Assembly: GCF_015710975.1 (NCBI RefSeq)
Contig: NZ_CP049783.1
Span: 310,001-374,000, forward strand
Direction of reading: 5' to 3'
Source: Paenibacillus polymyxa
GTDB taxonomy: Bacteria; Bacillota; Bacilli; Paenibacillales; Paenibacillaceae
Length of the DNA stretch: 64,000 nucleotides
Shown: positions 1 to 8,705 of the stretch, piece by piece
Numbering within the stretch: position 1 is the first letter of the stretch
How the letters are laid out: every line of letters starts with the position of its first letter
Notes under the pieces: generated by a model
What the model was told of the DNA's origin: nothing
The model's input: the letters and a program-made list of their open reading frames with translations, nothing else
The model's database searches: none
Position numbers and translations under genes: made by a program

Positions 1-1010
1 TCGCTATAAAAAGGAGATAAAGCTCGGTTGCGCTCTAATTTCCCCGTCCAGCTTATATAAGCAACAGCGACAAGCACTAAAGTTAGCACAATCGAAATAA
101 GCAAGGGCACCGTCTCTGGATGATCCAAATAAATATAACGCCAAACAATGGCCGAGGCGAGCAGACATCCGAGAGCAATGTATGTTTTATATTTTTGTGA
201 TTTAGGCTCCACCTCTTCATTTTCCATTTCGTTGTCGGCTCCTACCTCGACATTCTCCTCTGATTTTGCGGACTGCTTGAGTCGATTGACTCGCTTAAGC
301 TCCTGAATTTCCTGCAGAGTCTCCCGATGTTCTTGGCCGTACGTTCTTCCGCCACGATCTGTATCGTTATCCTGTATGGTATGAGAGGAATGAACAGATG
401 ATCTACCTTCAGCCTGACCGCTGATGCTCTGTTCACCAGTCGCCATCCCCTGTAATAGTAGTTCCTTCAACGCGCTCAACTCAAATTCATTTCTATCGCA
501 TAGATCAAGTATGCGCTGTATAGATTCTCCCTGAAGGTGAGCCACACGAGTCATCAAACGAATAACCATCTGCTTAAAATAGCTACCTGTTTGTTGCGTA
601 TACTGTACACTACACAAAGGAACATAGGTTAAACTAACGTTCTTCCTTGTGCCTGAACCGCTTATAAAAATGTAATCTTCGTGCAAAATAAACTGGCGGA
701 TATTTAACATATATTGTGGGCTACGATGAAGAGCATCTACTACTTCAAAAAGAATCCGGTAGAAATCAGAAGTCGACACATTCCCACCTTTCCATACTTG
801 GGAAAGCATACGTTGCCCCGAAATATCGTAATGTAACTCGATCTGAAAATCGACTTCTTTGATTCTAAGTTCCAGCAGACCGGGAATCCGATTACCAGTC
901 ATCATTCGGGTCTGTACAGAATTTAAATCATCGGTTTTGAGCCCGCCTTCCTTGTTTAGAATCATAAACGTCCCGCCATTGCGAGCAAAATCCCTGCTTA
1001 AACCAAACAA
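1..1010 (-). CDS. DUF6382-type protein of the tad operon, 3' end outside the window
   Basis: This open frame runs off the left edge, so the C-terminus (an FHA domain is usual in the family) is not visible. I place the start at a TTG (1010-1008): an in-frame stop lies just upstream and AAGGAGG sits 7 nt before the TTG. About 336 residues are seen. The N-terminal part (residues 1-190) is a soluble region of the DUF6382 kind, followed by a charged, Gln/Glu-rich linker. Two hydrophobic segments follow near residues 285-325 (one starts TYIALGCLLASAIVW). It is the last visible gene of the minus-strand tad operon, after the prepilin peptidase. A role in signalling to, or assembly of, the pilus machine is an inference. 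Family assignment is from recall of the N-terminal pattern. Confidence 0.72.
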   Translation of the reverse strand, partial: MFGLSRDFARNGGTFMILNKEGGLKTDDLNSVQTRMMTGNRIPGLLELRIKEVDFQIELHYDISGQRMLSQVWKGGNVSTSDFYRILFEVVDALHRSPQYMLNIRQFILHEDYIFISGSGTRKNVSLTYVPLCSVQYTQQTGSYFKQMVIRLMTRVAHLQGESIQRILDLCDRNEFELSALKELLLQGMATGEQSISGQAEGRSSVHSSHTIQDNDTDRGGRTYGQEHRETLQEIQELKRVNRLKQSAKSEENVEVGADNEMENEEVEPKSQKYKTYIALGCLLASAIVWRYIYLDHPETVPLLISIVLTLVLVAVAYISWTGKLERNRALSPFYS

Positions 1011-1071
1011 TTCATGACCTCCTTAACAATTCTTATCCCCTGAGGTAGCATGATCTCCCCAAGCGGACACG

Positions 1072-1584
1072 TCATGACAAGAAGTAAAGATAAGCGCTGA
1101 CCGCTCCTGGAATGACTGCCGTCATAAAGGGAAACCTGAGGTGCGCTTCTCTCCCACTAGTCAGCGCTTTGCCGCTGCGAAATAGGAAAAATCCTCCTAA
1201 ATTAAACGCCACGCGTCGTAATCTCATGATGGTTTCCCTCCTCCATAGCAAAATCCCTATACTAATAATGCCTGCAAAAAAAATCGAATATAGAGCCGAT
1301 TGCCACGCAAAAGCTGCACCTGTCCATGCTCCAATTAAGCCAAACAGCTTTACATCTCCTGCACCAACTGCTCCCATCCAGTACAAAATCAGCATGAATC
1401 CAAAGCCGGTGCCAAGACCAGCAATAGCAAATAAAAAACCATGCCAGCCTCCGAACAGAGTATTGAACAGCAAACCCACCGCTATACCGGGCAATGTAAG
1501 CTTATTAGGGATTTTCATGCTTCGTAAATCTGTCACTAGCGCGATCGCCAGCAGAACTCCACACACAATATACATCCATGTCAA
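1072..1584 (-). CDS. Prepilin peptidase, A24 family (TadV/CpaA-like)
   Basis: This 170-aa membrane aspartyl protease should cleave the leader of the Flp pilin and perhaps of the TadE-like pseudopilins encoded upstream. The two catalytic aspartates of family A24 are visible: one in TDLRSMKIPN near residue 19 and one in GAGDVKLFG in the middle of the protein. Several hydrophobic segments separate them. The length fits the short TadV/CpaA type, which lacks the methyltransferase domain of PilD. The start is probably TTG at 1584, 9 nt after AAGGGGGAAG; an ATG at 1575 is the alternative. It lies between the second TadE-like gene and the DUF6382 gene on the same strand. Confidence 0.9.
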   Translation of the reverse strand: MTWMYIVCGVLLAIALVTDLRSMKIPNKLTLPGIAVGLLFNTLFGGWHGFLFAIAGLGTGFGFMLILYWMGAVGAGDVKLFGLIGAWTGAAFAWQSALYSIFFAGIISIGILLWRRETIMRLRRVAFNLGGFFLFRSGKALTSGREAHLRFPFMTAVIPGAVSAYLYFLS

Positions 1585-1672
1585 TGCGGTCTTCCCCCTT
1601 CATAACAATGAAAATTAGCAGGCTTGCCAAATCATTTTTCATTGTAGTTATCTCTATAAGTCTATATCTAGC

Positions 1673-2668
1673 CTATCCATCAGTTGTCTTCTGCACAGAA
1701 AACGGAACCTCAATACGTTGGCCATCCTCCGTTTCAATTACAAAGCTCCATTGACCTGGTGTTGTGTTTGTTCCTACAAACCAGTTCCATTCAACAATCC
1801 CATCTGCATTGGCTGAGGTCCAGCCCAAGTGCTGAGCTGTGCTTTCACCTGACTTATAAAGTACAGAAAGGGTAGCATTCGTCCCAGGTTCAACCTTGGC
1901 CTTGATCAAATTGTATACACCCTTCACAGCAGGCTCAGGCTTGACAAGCAACTGTATGGAATGCTGCGCATCCTTATCCCCTGTTTCATCACCTGTACCT
2001 GCTCCCTCTCCTGTATCACCAATCCAAAGACGTTCCTCAGCCGCCGCTTGGAGCACAATGTTGCGATACAAAAAGGGGACTTTCATCGGTAGTTCATACG
2101 ATAGCTCTACTCTAAAATAAGGGTCCTTAGTTTCTGTAAGAGAGGGTACATGTACGCTCGTTATATGAATACGGTCATACTCCAGAATACTTTTCTCCAT
2201 AAAAGGCTTTAGCATCGGCTTCAGAACAGGATCAAGTGCAGCCTCCGTCAAGCGTCCCCGCAACTCCTCCAGCGGCTTTTGACCGCCTTGAACAGCGTTT
2301 TCTACCCAGTCGCCGATTGGAGGTGGTAGTTGGGCAGCGAATTGGCTTGCATATTCACTCACAGATAACTTAGGAAGTTCATCTAGCGGTTTGCGGACTG
2401 CATCTATTTTAGCGGACGCCGTCTCCACGGCTAGAGACACCGGGTAGATTTTAGCCGAAACCTGCTTAACCGTTTCTGAAGCGGTAGTCTGCAAGGCTGT
2501 GGAGACCAGTGTCATTTGGACCATATAAATGAGAAAAATAATAAAAAACAAAAACAATGGCAACACCAGTGACGCTTCTAAAACAATACTTCCTTGTTCA
2601 CGCTGCTTCAGTCCACAAGCCTGCCGTAGATACTGTTTAATAGGAAAAATGCGCTGTTTTCGTGACAT
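1673..2668 (-). CDS. TadE-like pseudopilin with a C-terminal Ig-like domain
   Basis: This protein of about 331 aa has a TadE signature near its N-terminus: a GSIVLEASLVLPLFLFF segment where cleavage after Gly would leave Glu at position +5 or +6. A membrane helix follows, then an extracellular region. The last 85 residues resemble an Ig-like fold common in Firmicute surface proteins, with YKSGESTAQHLG and WNWFVGTNTTPGQWSF. That makes it longer than ordinary TadE (about 130-220 aa). The ATG at 2668 has AAGGGA about 10 nt upstream; a GTG at 2677 also exists. The 5' end overlaps the end of the DUF5702 gene, suggesting translational coupling. It could be a minor or tip pilin, which is an inference. 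Confidence 0.78.
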   Translation of the reverse strand: MSRKQRIFPIKQYLRQACGLKQREQGSIVLEASLVLPLFLFFIIFLIYMVQMTLVSTALQTTASETVKQVSAKIYPVSLAVETASAKIDAVRKPLDELPKLSVSEYASQFAAQLPPPIGDWVENAVQGGQKPLEELRGRLTEAALDPVLKPMLKPFMEKSILEYDRIHITSVHVPSLTETKDPYFRVELSYELPMKVPFLYRNIVLQAAAEERLWIGDTGEGAGTGDETGDKDAQHSIQLLVKPEPAVKGVYNLIKAKVEPGTNATLSVLYKSGESTAQHLGWTSANADGIVEWNWFVGTNTTPGQWSFVIETEDGQRIEVPFSVQKTTDG

Positions 2669-4853
2669 AGTACACACTTCCCTTAATACTCTCGCCTTCT
2701 TTGGAGGCGGTTCCGAGCATTTTCATTACTCCAGGTAGAAACCACAGCCTCATCCCGTTCTTGACCTCACCCTTCGCATACGTCCGTCGCTCAGCTGGAT
2801 TGACATCTGTATTCAGGCGGATCAGAGCAAGCATACGGGACATTTTTCGTTCATTATTGCTATGGAGCATCAGGAACAATCGCAAATGATCCTTGTAAGT
2901 CATTCGAAATTTCAGAAAATCAGACAAAGGAACATCCCCTTTTTGCGCCAGCATGATCATATCTTCAATCGCCTTCTCTACTCCATATAACAAAGCTGCC
3001 GCCAAAACGACCAACGGGTTACCCTTTGAACTGTTTTTGACCAGTCCCTCCATCGTTCGAATGGCAAGCCTCATAGCAAAAATCTCCCCATAGGCAGCTG
3101 CCAGATTACCCGTCGGATTATGAAACCCATACAAGATGTACTCAACTTCTTGATTATTCACCTCCAGCTGGTCCCCTAAAATCTGTGCAGCATTACCCAC
3201 ATTTCCACCTGATCCGGCCAAACTGCCAAAACGGCTGAAATCCACATGATGGAAGTAAGAAAGCGCGTACTCATTCTGGTAAAACTCGTCTCCCAGTTGA
3301 ATCAGTAAGTTAGATGCCGCCTCATACAGACCATCCATACTATCCATGGAAGCCCCCGTTGCATCATAGGTGTCATAGGGCAAATCAGCGGATACAGATG
3401 GACTGGATGAAGACTGATTGAACGAAATACTTTCATTGTAATACTGCTCCACTACTCGAAATTGCTCAGCACTTTGTTTACCTTTAGAAAGAACCTCAAT
3501 GATCCGATAAGCTTGCTTGAGCTTGTTTTTTGCCTCTCTTTCCATTTTTTTGCGCTCTTTGTCAGGGCCGCGTCGCGTATCCATCGTTCTGGCCTCACCG
3601 TCGAGTACATTGGCGGGTCCCGCCCAAGCATATGCATTTGAGTATTTATCTATCTCCTTGAGCGTTGAAGCAACTTCTTGCTTGAGCATGTCTGCATTCA
3701 AAAATGGATCTGTATAGAAAGACAGCGTACGCATCATGCTCGTTATTCTATTGTTAGCAGTATTTATTGCGATCCTTTGCTTTTCGATTCCTGCTTCCCA
3801 TTGCTCAAATTCATTGCTCGGAACCAACAAATCCTCTGCCCTTTGCCGGGCACTTCCTACAGACGGATCAGCGTTGGAGCCTGCTCCGCTTGGGGTGGGG
3901 GCTGCAGAAACCTCGTCATAGCCTGCATTGGCCGCCCTCTGCTTATATTGAACAATGACTTTGCGCATTTCTTCATTAATCTGCCGGGCTTCATTTAACG
4001 GTTCCTTGGCTTGCAGAAGCAGCTTATCATGCTCCTCTCCAGTCTGAACCATGACCTGTCGCAGGCGATCCAGTGCTTTCCTTGCCTTTCTTGTATATTT
4101 CTCCATCTGCATGATTTTAACGTCATCCACACTCTTCTTGTTGTCCTCATATACATGTACGTAATGCTTATATTGAGCAGCAATGTCGGCTACAACTTCA
4201 AGTGGGTCCCATATATACTGATTAGGCATATATGTCCCCCTCTGTTTAATAATCCGTTTGCGAACCTCTTCCATATAAGCTCCTGCCTTACGCTGTTTCT
4301 CCAGCATGTCATCCAGTTTGGCCTCACGTCTGTCATACAGCTTTTGCAGCCGTTTCAGCAAATCTACCGTGTGTGAAGCCTCCTTCATATTTTGAGAGAG
4401 TGGCTTTAGCTTTTCTAGCACTTCCATCGTAAAATCGACAGGCGCTTTATACTTCATCTCTTCACGGATCTGCTCGTTAAATATGGCATATTTACCAAGC
4501 TCCCTTTCCATTTGCAGTGAACTGGAATCCAGCTTCATATTCATTAGCGGTAGCGCTTCCGCGCGCGCCGTACGCCGCGCACTGTCATTCAGCACTTTGA
4601 CCATAATTTGTTCGCCGCCGCCTTCACCATAAGCAAACAAACCGTACTCCTGTTGTAATGCCGGATCATAAGCAGACATCACTGACCGTACTGCTGCATG
4701 GGTCAGCCGTTCAGTCTGCACATGCAGTGCAGCAATTCTAGCATAATCAATAAATACAGCAATAAAACCGAACATGACCGCCAAAATCAGAATGAGGAAT
4801 ACCGTGACAGCACCTGATTCTCCGTCCTTTGTATTTCGTCCCTTACCAAACAC
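2637..4853 (-). CDS. DUF5702 (TadG-like) pilus-assembly protein
   Basis: This 738-aa protein starts with a positively charged stretch and a TadE/TadG-type helix (GAVTVFLILILAVMFGFIAV, then FIDYARIAALH). The remainder is long and mostly helical, with several probable coiled-coil stretches (for example residues 150-300 and 420-470). The combination matches the DUF5702 family found in Gram-positive tad operons, where it takes the place of TadG. The start is GTG at 4853 with AAAGGAGG 6 nt upstream. It probably sits in the membrane with its bulk outside. Its exact role in pilus assembly is not known to me. Confidence 0.8.
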   Translation of the reverse strand: MFGKGRNTKDGESGAVTVFLILILAVMFGFIAVFIDYARIAALHVQTERLTHAAVRSVMSAYDPALQQEYGLFAYGEGGGEQIMVKVLNDSARRTARAEALPLMNMKLDSSSLQMERELGKYAIFNEQIREEMKYKAPVDFTMEVLEKLKPLSQNMKEASHTVDLLKRLQKLYDRREAKLDDMLEKQRKAGAYMEEVRKRIIKQRGTYMPNQYIWDPLEVVADIAAQYKHYVHVYEDNKKSVDDVKIMQMEKYTRKARKALDRLRQVMVQTGEEHDKLLLQAKEPLNEARQINEEMRKVIVQYKQRAANAGYDEVSAAPTPSGAGSNADPSVGSARQRAEDLLVPSNEFEQWEAGIEKQRIAINTANNRITSMMRTLSFYTDPFLNADMLKQEVASTLKEIDKYSNAYAWAGPANVLDGEARTMDTRRGPDKERKKMEREAKNKLKQAYRIIEVLSKGKQSAEQFRVVEQYYNESISFNQSSSSPSVSADLPYDTYDATGASMDSMDGLYEAASNLLIQLGDEFYQNEYALSYFHHVDFSRFGSLAGSGGNVGNAAQILGDQLEVNNQEVEYILYGFHNPTGNLAAAYGEIFAMRLAIRTMEGLVKNSSKGNPLVVLAAALLYGVEKAIEDMIMLAQKGDVPLSDFLKFRMTYKDHLRLFLMLHSNNERKMSRMLALIRLNTDVNPAERRTYAKGEVKNGMRLWFLPGVMKMLGTASKEGESIKGSVYYVTKTAHFSY

Positions 4854-4893
4854 CCGCTTCCTCCTTTCCAGTTATATTCCCGTTAACTACTCC

Positions 4894-5562
4894 TTACTGA
4901 CCGTTTTGCCCATATTGCATCAATACTTTCCCTACAATTGCCGGATCTACCTTTTCACCTGAGCCTCTACCCATAAACTTCGCACCATAATAACGGACCA
5001 ACTCGACTGTACGAATCCATTCCACAGGTTCCACCACACCCGAGCTCATTTTTCCTTGTAAATCTGTCTGATCTAAAAACTGATTCAACAAAGGTACCTC
5101 CACGATCTTATTTAGCTCTGTGGTCACCTTACGGTGAATCATACTGTTCTCATATGTCATCTGCCCATGCATACCCGCAGGCATTCTATTTTCTGCATTG
5201 GACAGCTTCTGAGCAGGTAACGAGCCTCCTTCATTGCCGCCCGGTACCTGTACACTTTCCTGATTATTGGCTCCGGCCCAGCCAAACAGGGCGCCTAACA
5301 TAACGTCATCCTTCAAGCGCCAATAGAGAGAATCCCGTTGCCCTTGCGCAAATGCTCCCGTACGCGGGTCCTTAAAGCTGTTATCCCAACTGTAAGCGGC
5401 TCTTTCCGAAGCAGTAGAGGCAACCTGCACCAATATAGATTTTTGATATATATACAGGCAAAAGAATAACATTATAAAAATAACCAGCAGCAAAATGGGA
5501 AAGACGAGGGAAGCCTCCAAGGAGAAGCTTCCGTCCTCTTTTTGTACCAATTTGCACAGCAT
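4894..5562 (-). CDS. TadE family pseudopilin
   Basis: This 222-aa protein has the N-terminal pattern GSFSLEASLVFPILLLVIF, the TadE processing and assembly helix, then an extracellular domain. TadE proteins are pseudopilins cleaved by TadV and needed for pilus assembly. The start ATG (5562) shares its A with the stop codon of flp (TAATG), and no good ribosome site is visible of its own. Translation therefore probably depends on flp translation, keeping pilin and pseudopilin linked. It is followed 40 nt later by the DUF5702 gene. Confidence 0.87.
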   Translation of the reverse strand: MLCKLVQKEDGSFSLEASLVFPILLLVIFIMLFFCLYIYQKSILVQVASTASERAAYSWDNSFKDPRTGAFAQGQRDSLYWRLKDDVMLGALFGWAGANNQESVQVPGGNEGGSLPAQKLSNAENRMPAGMHGQMTYENSMIHRKVTTELNKIVEVPLLNQFLDQTDLQGKMSSGVVEPVEWIRTVELVRYYGAKFMGRGSGEKVDPAIVGKVLMQYGQNGQ

Positions 5563-5756
5563 TATGAATCCATAAAATCGTTACTTTTTTTATCCGCCTT
5601 TTTCAACAGCCCTTCTACAATTTTCTTGATCTGATCTTTAAAAATAATCGCCACCGCAATCAGAATCGCAATGATCAGGATCATTTCTAACGTCCCCAAA
5701 CCATCCTCATCCTTGTGCAATTTACGAATACTACCTGCTACAATTGTCATCATCAT
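5562..5756 (-). CDS. Flp type IVb pilin
   Basis: This 64-aa protein is the probable main pilus subunit. The leader is MMMTIVAGSIRKLHKDEDG, and cleavage after this Gly leaves mature LGTLEMILIIAILIAVAII with Glu at +5, the hallmark of Flp pilins. The mature pilin is only about 45 residues and ends in a Lys/Asp-rich tail. The ribosome site AGGAGG lies 6 nt before the first of three ATGs. The order tadC-flp-tadE differs from the proteobacterial arrangement where flp comes first, but is usual for Gram-positive tad loci. No peptidoglycan- or outer-membrane-spanning components such as RcpA are seen, as expected. Confidence 0.9.
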   Translation of the reverse strand: MMMTIVAGSIRKLHKDEDGLGTLEMILIIAILIAVAIIFKDQIKKIVEGLLKKADKKSNDFMDS

Positions 5757-5766
5757 TTTATTCCTC

Positions 5767-6654
5767 CTACATATTCATCATCATTAAAGCCGGAGCGCCC
5801 ACCAGCACAATGACCGTTAGCAAAATTAGTGCCATCGGGAAGACTAACTTTGAAGAAGCCTGTTCCCCTCTTGTGCGGCTAATCGAAGTCCGCTTGCTCC
5901 ATAACGTCTGAGATAACTCACGTAAAGCCATTACAAAATCGCTCCCGCCACGCCTCATATTCAATAAAACTGTTGTTGTAAATATCGTCACTTCTTGAAT
6001 ACCACAACGTTTGCTCAGATGTTCAAATGCCTGTTGAAAGGAATAGCCACTTTCCCATTCCCCCACTGTCTGCAGCAATTCCCGATACAATGGGTGTACC
6101 GTATCCGCCCCTTTACGCTCCACGCAATGAAGCAAAGCCCGTTGTACTGTCTCTCCCGCACCAACCAAAAGCATCATTTTACTCAATAATTCAGGCAATT
6201 CCATTAAGATTTGCTGATCCCGCTTCTGTACTTTTCCATGCAAATCCTTGACCAGCGCTACTGGCACCAGAACACCGAGCCCCAAGCCAAGCACCAGTCC
6301 AGTCACTTCCCCGCCCATCATAATGGATATTAAAGCTCCACCAGCAGCCACCATATATCCGTACCCCAACATTTCTGCCAGAAAAAGCATCGTTTTTTCT
6401 CCGCTGTTGCGCATACCATACAGTTTCTGTATTGAACGCTGTAGCTTGAACATTAGCAAAGGCAACCTATGAGTGGCACGTGAAACATGAAGCATGTGTA
6501 CAAAAGGCACCGAAAGTTTTTGCAGCCGCAGTCCTTCCAGCTTCATATGGCGAAAATGTGCATACTTAGCAGTGTACATTTGGTTCAGCACCACCCAACC
6601 TCCCACTTGCAGAACCAGCATAACCAGACAAACCAACGTCACCACACCCATCAC
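5767..6654 (-). CDS. TadC, type II secretion F-family membrane protein
   Basis: This 295-aa inner-membrane platform protein pairs with TadB under the TadA ATPase. It shows the T2SSF domain at roughly residues 150-280 (ELPELLSKMMLLVGAGETVQRAL, then RRGGSDFVMALRELSQ) and three to four hydrophobic segments, including the N- and C-termini. The start is uncertain. AAGGAG lies only 2 nt before the first ATG, and in-frame GTG codons shortly downstream give better spacing. It follows tadB with a 3-nt gap, consistent with one operon. Confidence 0.87.
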   Translation of the reverse strand: MMGVVTLVCLVMLVLQVGGWVVLNQMYTAKYAHFRHMKLEGLRLQKLSVPFVHMLHVSRATHRLPLLMFKLQRSIQKLYGMRNSGEKTMLFLAEMLGYGYMVAAGGALISIMMGGEVTGLVLGLGLGVLVPVALVKDLHGKVQKRDQQILMELPELLSKMMLLVGAGETVQRALLHCVERKGADTVHPLYRELLQTVGEWESGYSFQQAFEHLSKRCGIQEVTIFTTTVLLNMRRGGSDFVMALRELSQTLWSKRTSISRTRGEQASSKLVFPMALILLTVIVLVGAPALMMMNM

Positions 6655-6657
6655 TCC

Positions 6658-7449
6658 TTACACTTCAATCTTCATAATGTGGTTGATCCACACAAGACAG
6701 CCACCAAGCACCAGTAGGCAAAAGGTTGATAGAATCATACCTGTACCGCTGTATAAGGGCATCATGTAGTCTCCTGCTGTCACTGTCATAAACAAAACAA
6801 ACAAAAAAGGCGCTGCAAACATAACCCTCGATTCAAAACGTTTCTGCGCAATCATTACACCGATCTCCTGCTGAATTTCCAGCTTCTCACCAATGACACT
6901 TGAAGCCCGTCGTACGACTTCCACCAGATCACCTCCGGTTCGTTTGCAAGCCGCAAATACGTCCGCAAAATTCGTAATATCCTCAATCTGAGCCCGACGA
7001 GCCAAATCCTGCAAAGCAGCCTCTACAGGCTGTCCGATTTCGAGGCAGGCCGTAATAATGTTAAATTCAAAAATCAGATCGTGATCTCCATCCGGACTAA
7101 GCAACCTCAAATCCTCTACAGCCTCACGAAACCCATTCTCCACCGACCTTCCCGCTGAAAGAGAAGACGAAAGCGAGTATAAAGCCTGCTTAAATTGAAT
7201 GCTTAAAGCAGACCTACGTCGTTGCAGCAAAAACTTTCTAAAATAACGAGGCATCACCACAGCTCCAGCAGCACACAGCAACGATAATATCCATTGGTGA
7301 TAAAATAGATATCCGATCATCGCGAACAGCACTCCACTAAAGAGAATGCACATACTTTTTTGTACAGTCGATAATGTATACACCGTATAATCTGGCAGAG
7401 AAGGGACCTCACGTGACACTTGCTTGGCAGTCGCCTTTCCTGTTCTCAT
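6658..7449 (-). CDS. TadB, type II secretion F-family membrane protein
   Basis: This 263-aa platform protein is the partner of TadC. The T2SSF domain is visible: FKQALYSLSSSLSAGRSVENGF, then CLEIGQPVEAALQDLARR and CKRTGGDLVEVVRRAS, with two membrane segments before it and two after. I choose ATG 7449 because AAGGGAGGAG precedes it and because ATGA overlaps the tadA stop, a classic coupling. A longer frame up to 7533 exists but would lie inside tadA. Together with tadA and tadC it forms the pilus extrusion motor. Confidence 0.9.
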   Translation of the reverse strand: MRTGKATAKQVSREVPSLPDYTVYTLSTVQKSMCILFSGVLFAMIGYLFYHQWILSLLCAAGAVVMPRYFRKFLLQRRRSALSIQFKQALYSLSSSLSAGRSVENGFREAVEDLRLLSPDGDHDLIFEFNIITACLEIGQPVEAALQDLARRAQIEDITNFADVFAACKRTGGDLVEVVRRASSVIGEKLEIQQEIGVMIAQKRFESRVMFAAPFLFVLFMTVTAGDYMMPLYSGTGMILSTFCLLVLGGCLVWINHIMKIEV

Positions 7450-8693
7450 GCCGATACTCCTCCCTTGTGCCAGATTTCCGGCTTGATCCCGGCCATTTGC
7501 AGCTTCAATGTATGTTGTAGCCCCCCACCACAACGTTCCAGTTCCCCTACAATTTGTCCTTTACTTTCTCCGTGTTCCTGGAAGCGATAAAGGGGATTCA
7601 GCGTCACCTCACCATGTTCAAAACCAATCACTTCGCTAATTTCCAGCACCCTTCTGGATTTGTCGCGTAGCCGTGACAGATGAACGAATATATCAATGGC
7701 CGAGCTGATCTGCTGCCGTACTACTCCAAGCGGAAGCTCTGCCCCACCGAGTACCATCGTTTCCAGCCGGCTGACCATATCGCGGATATTATTCGAGTGC
7801 CCAGTTGACAACGATCCATCATGTCCCGTGTTCATCGCTTGCAGCATATCCAACGCCTCACTCCCTCTGACCTCACCCACCACAATGCGGTTAGGTCGCA
7901 TACGTAAGGATGAACGAATCAGATCGCGAATCGTGATTTCTCCCTTCCCCTCGGTATTCGCGTTCCGTGTTTCCATGGAAACTAGGTTGGGGACAGTCAC
8001 AATTTGTAGCTCTGCCGAATCTTCAATCGTAATAATCCGTTCAGACGAAGGGATGAACTGGGATAATGCATTCAGAAAAGTTGTTTTACCAGAGCCCGTT
8101 CCGCCGCTTATAAAAATGTTGTACTTGCTACGTACCAAGTCTTTGAGCATAGCGGCGGCTTCTGTATTGAGTGCACCCATTCGTATCAAATCATCCATCG
8201 TCATGGGACGCTCGGGAAACTTCCGTATGGTCATCGTCGGACCCTTGAGAGCAACTGGCGGCAGCACGATATTCACACGTGATCCGTCCTTTAGTCGGGC
8301 ATCCACAATAGGAGAAGCCTCATTCACAATTCGGTTCACCCCGGCTACAATCGTCTGGATCAAATCCTCCAGTCGTTCGCGGGATTCGAATTGATCGGGC
8401 ACCTGAATCACCTCACCTGCCCGCTCCACGAAGATTTCCCGATGACTATTGATCATAATTTCCGTTACGGTCGGGTCGTCAATCAACGGCTGGAGCACAT
8501 CCAGCCCACGGAAAGAGTTGAAAATTTTGCGGACAAGTGCATGCTTTTCTCGGGAAGTTAAGCTCGCCAGCTCTACGTCGTGTAAAATTCGCTTTTCGAT
8601 ATGCCGTACTAGATCTGTATCCTTTACCGAGGACGTTACGTCCAGCCCGTTACGAATATCCGCGCGCAATACCTTAAATTGTTCCTCATTCAT
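7446..8693 (-). CDS. tadA: TadA/CpaF secretion ATPase
   Basis: This 415-aa hexameric ATPase of the type II/IV secretion family powers Flp pilus assembly. The Walker A motif GGTGSGKTT is at residues 197-205. The Walker B region includes RMRPNRIVVGEVRG, and ITIEDSAEL and NTGHDGSLSTGHSN are the Asp and His boxes typical of this family. An N-terminal helical domain occupies residues 1-100. ATG 8693 has AAGGGGATGATG just upstream. It lies 12 nt after the CpaE-like gene and overlaps tadB by 4 nt. Confidence 0.93.
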   Translation of the reverse strand: MNEEQFKVLRADIRNGLDVTSSVKDTDLVRHIEKRILHDVELASLTSREKHALVRKIFNSFRGLDVLQPLIDDPTVTEIMINSHREIFVERAGEVIQVPDQFESRERLEDLIQTIVAGVNRIVNEASPIVDARLKDGSRVNIVLPPVALKGPTMTIRKFPERPMTMDDLIRMGALNTEAAAMLKDLVRSKYNIFISGGTGSGKTTFLNALSQFIPSSERIITIEDSAELQIVTVPNLVSMETRNANTEGKGEITIRDLIRSSLRMRPNRIVVGEVRGSEALDMLQAMNTGHDGSLSTGHSNNIRDMVSRLETMVLGGAELPLGVVRQQISSAIDIFVHLSRLRDKSRRVLEISEVIGFEHGEVTLNPLYRFQEHGESKGQIVGELERCGGGLQHTLKLQMAGIKPEIWHKGGVSA

Positions 8694-8705
8694 GTCATCA
8701 TCCCC

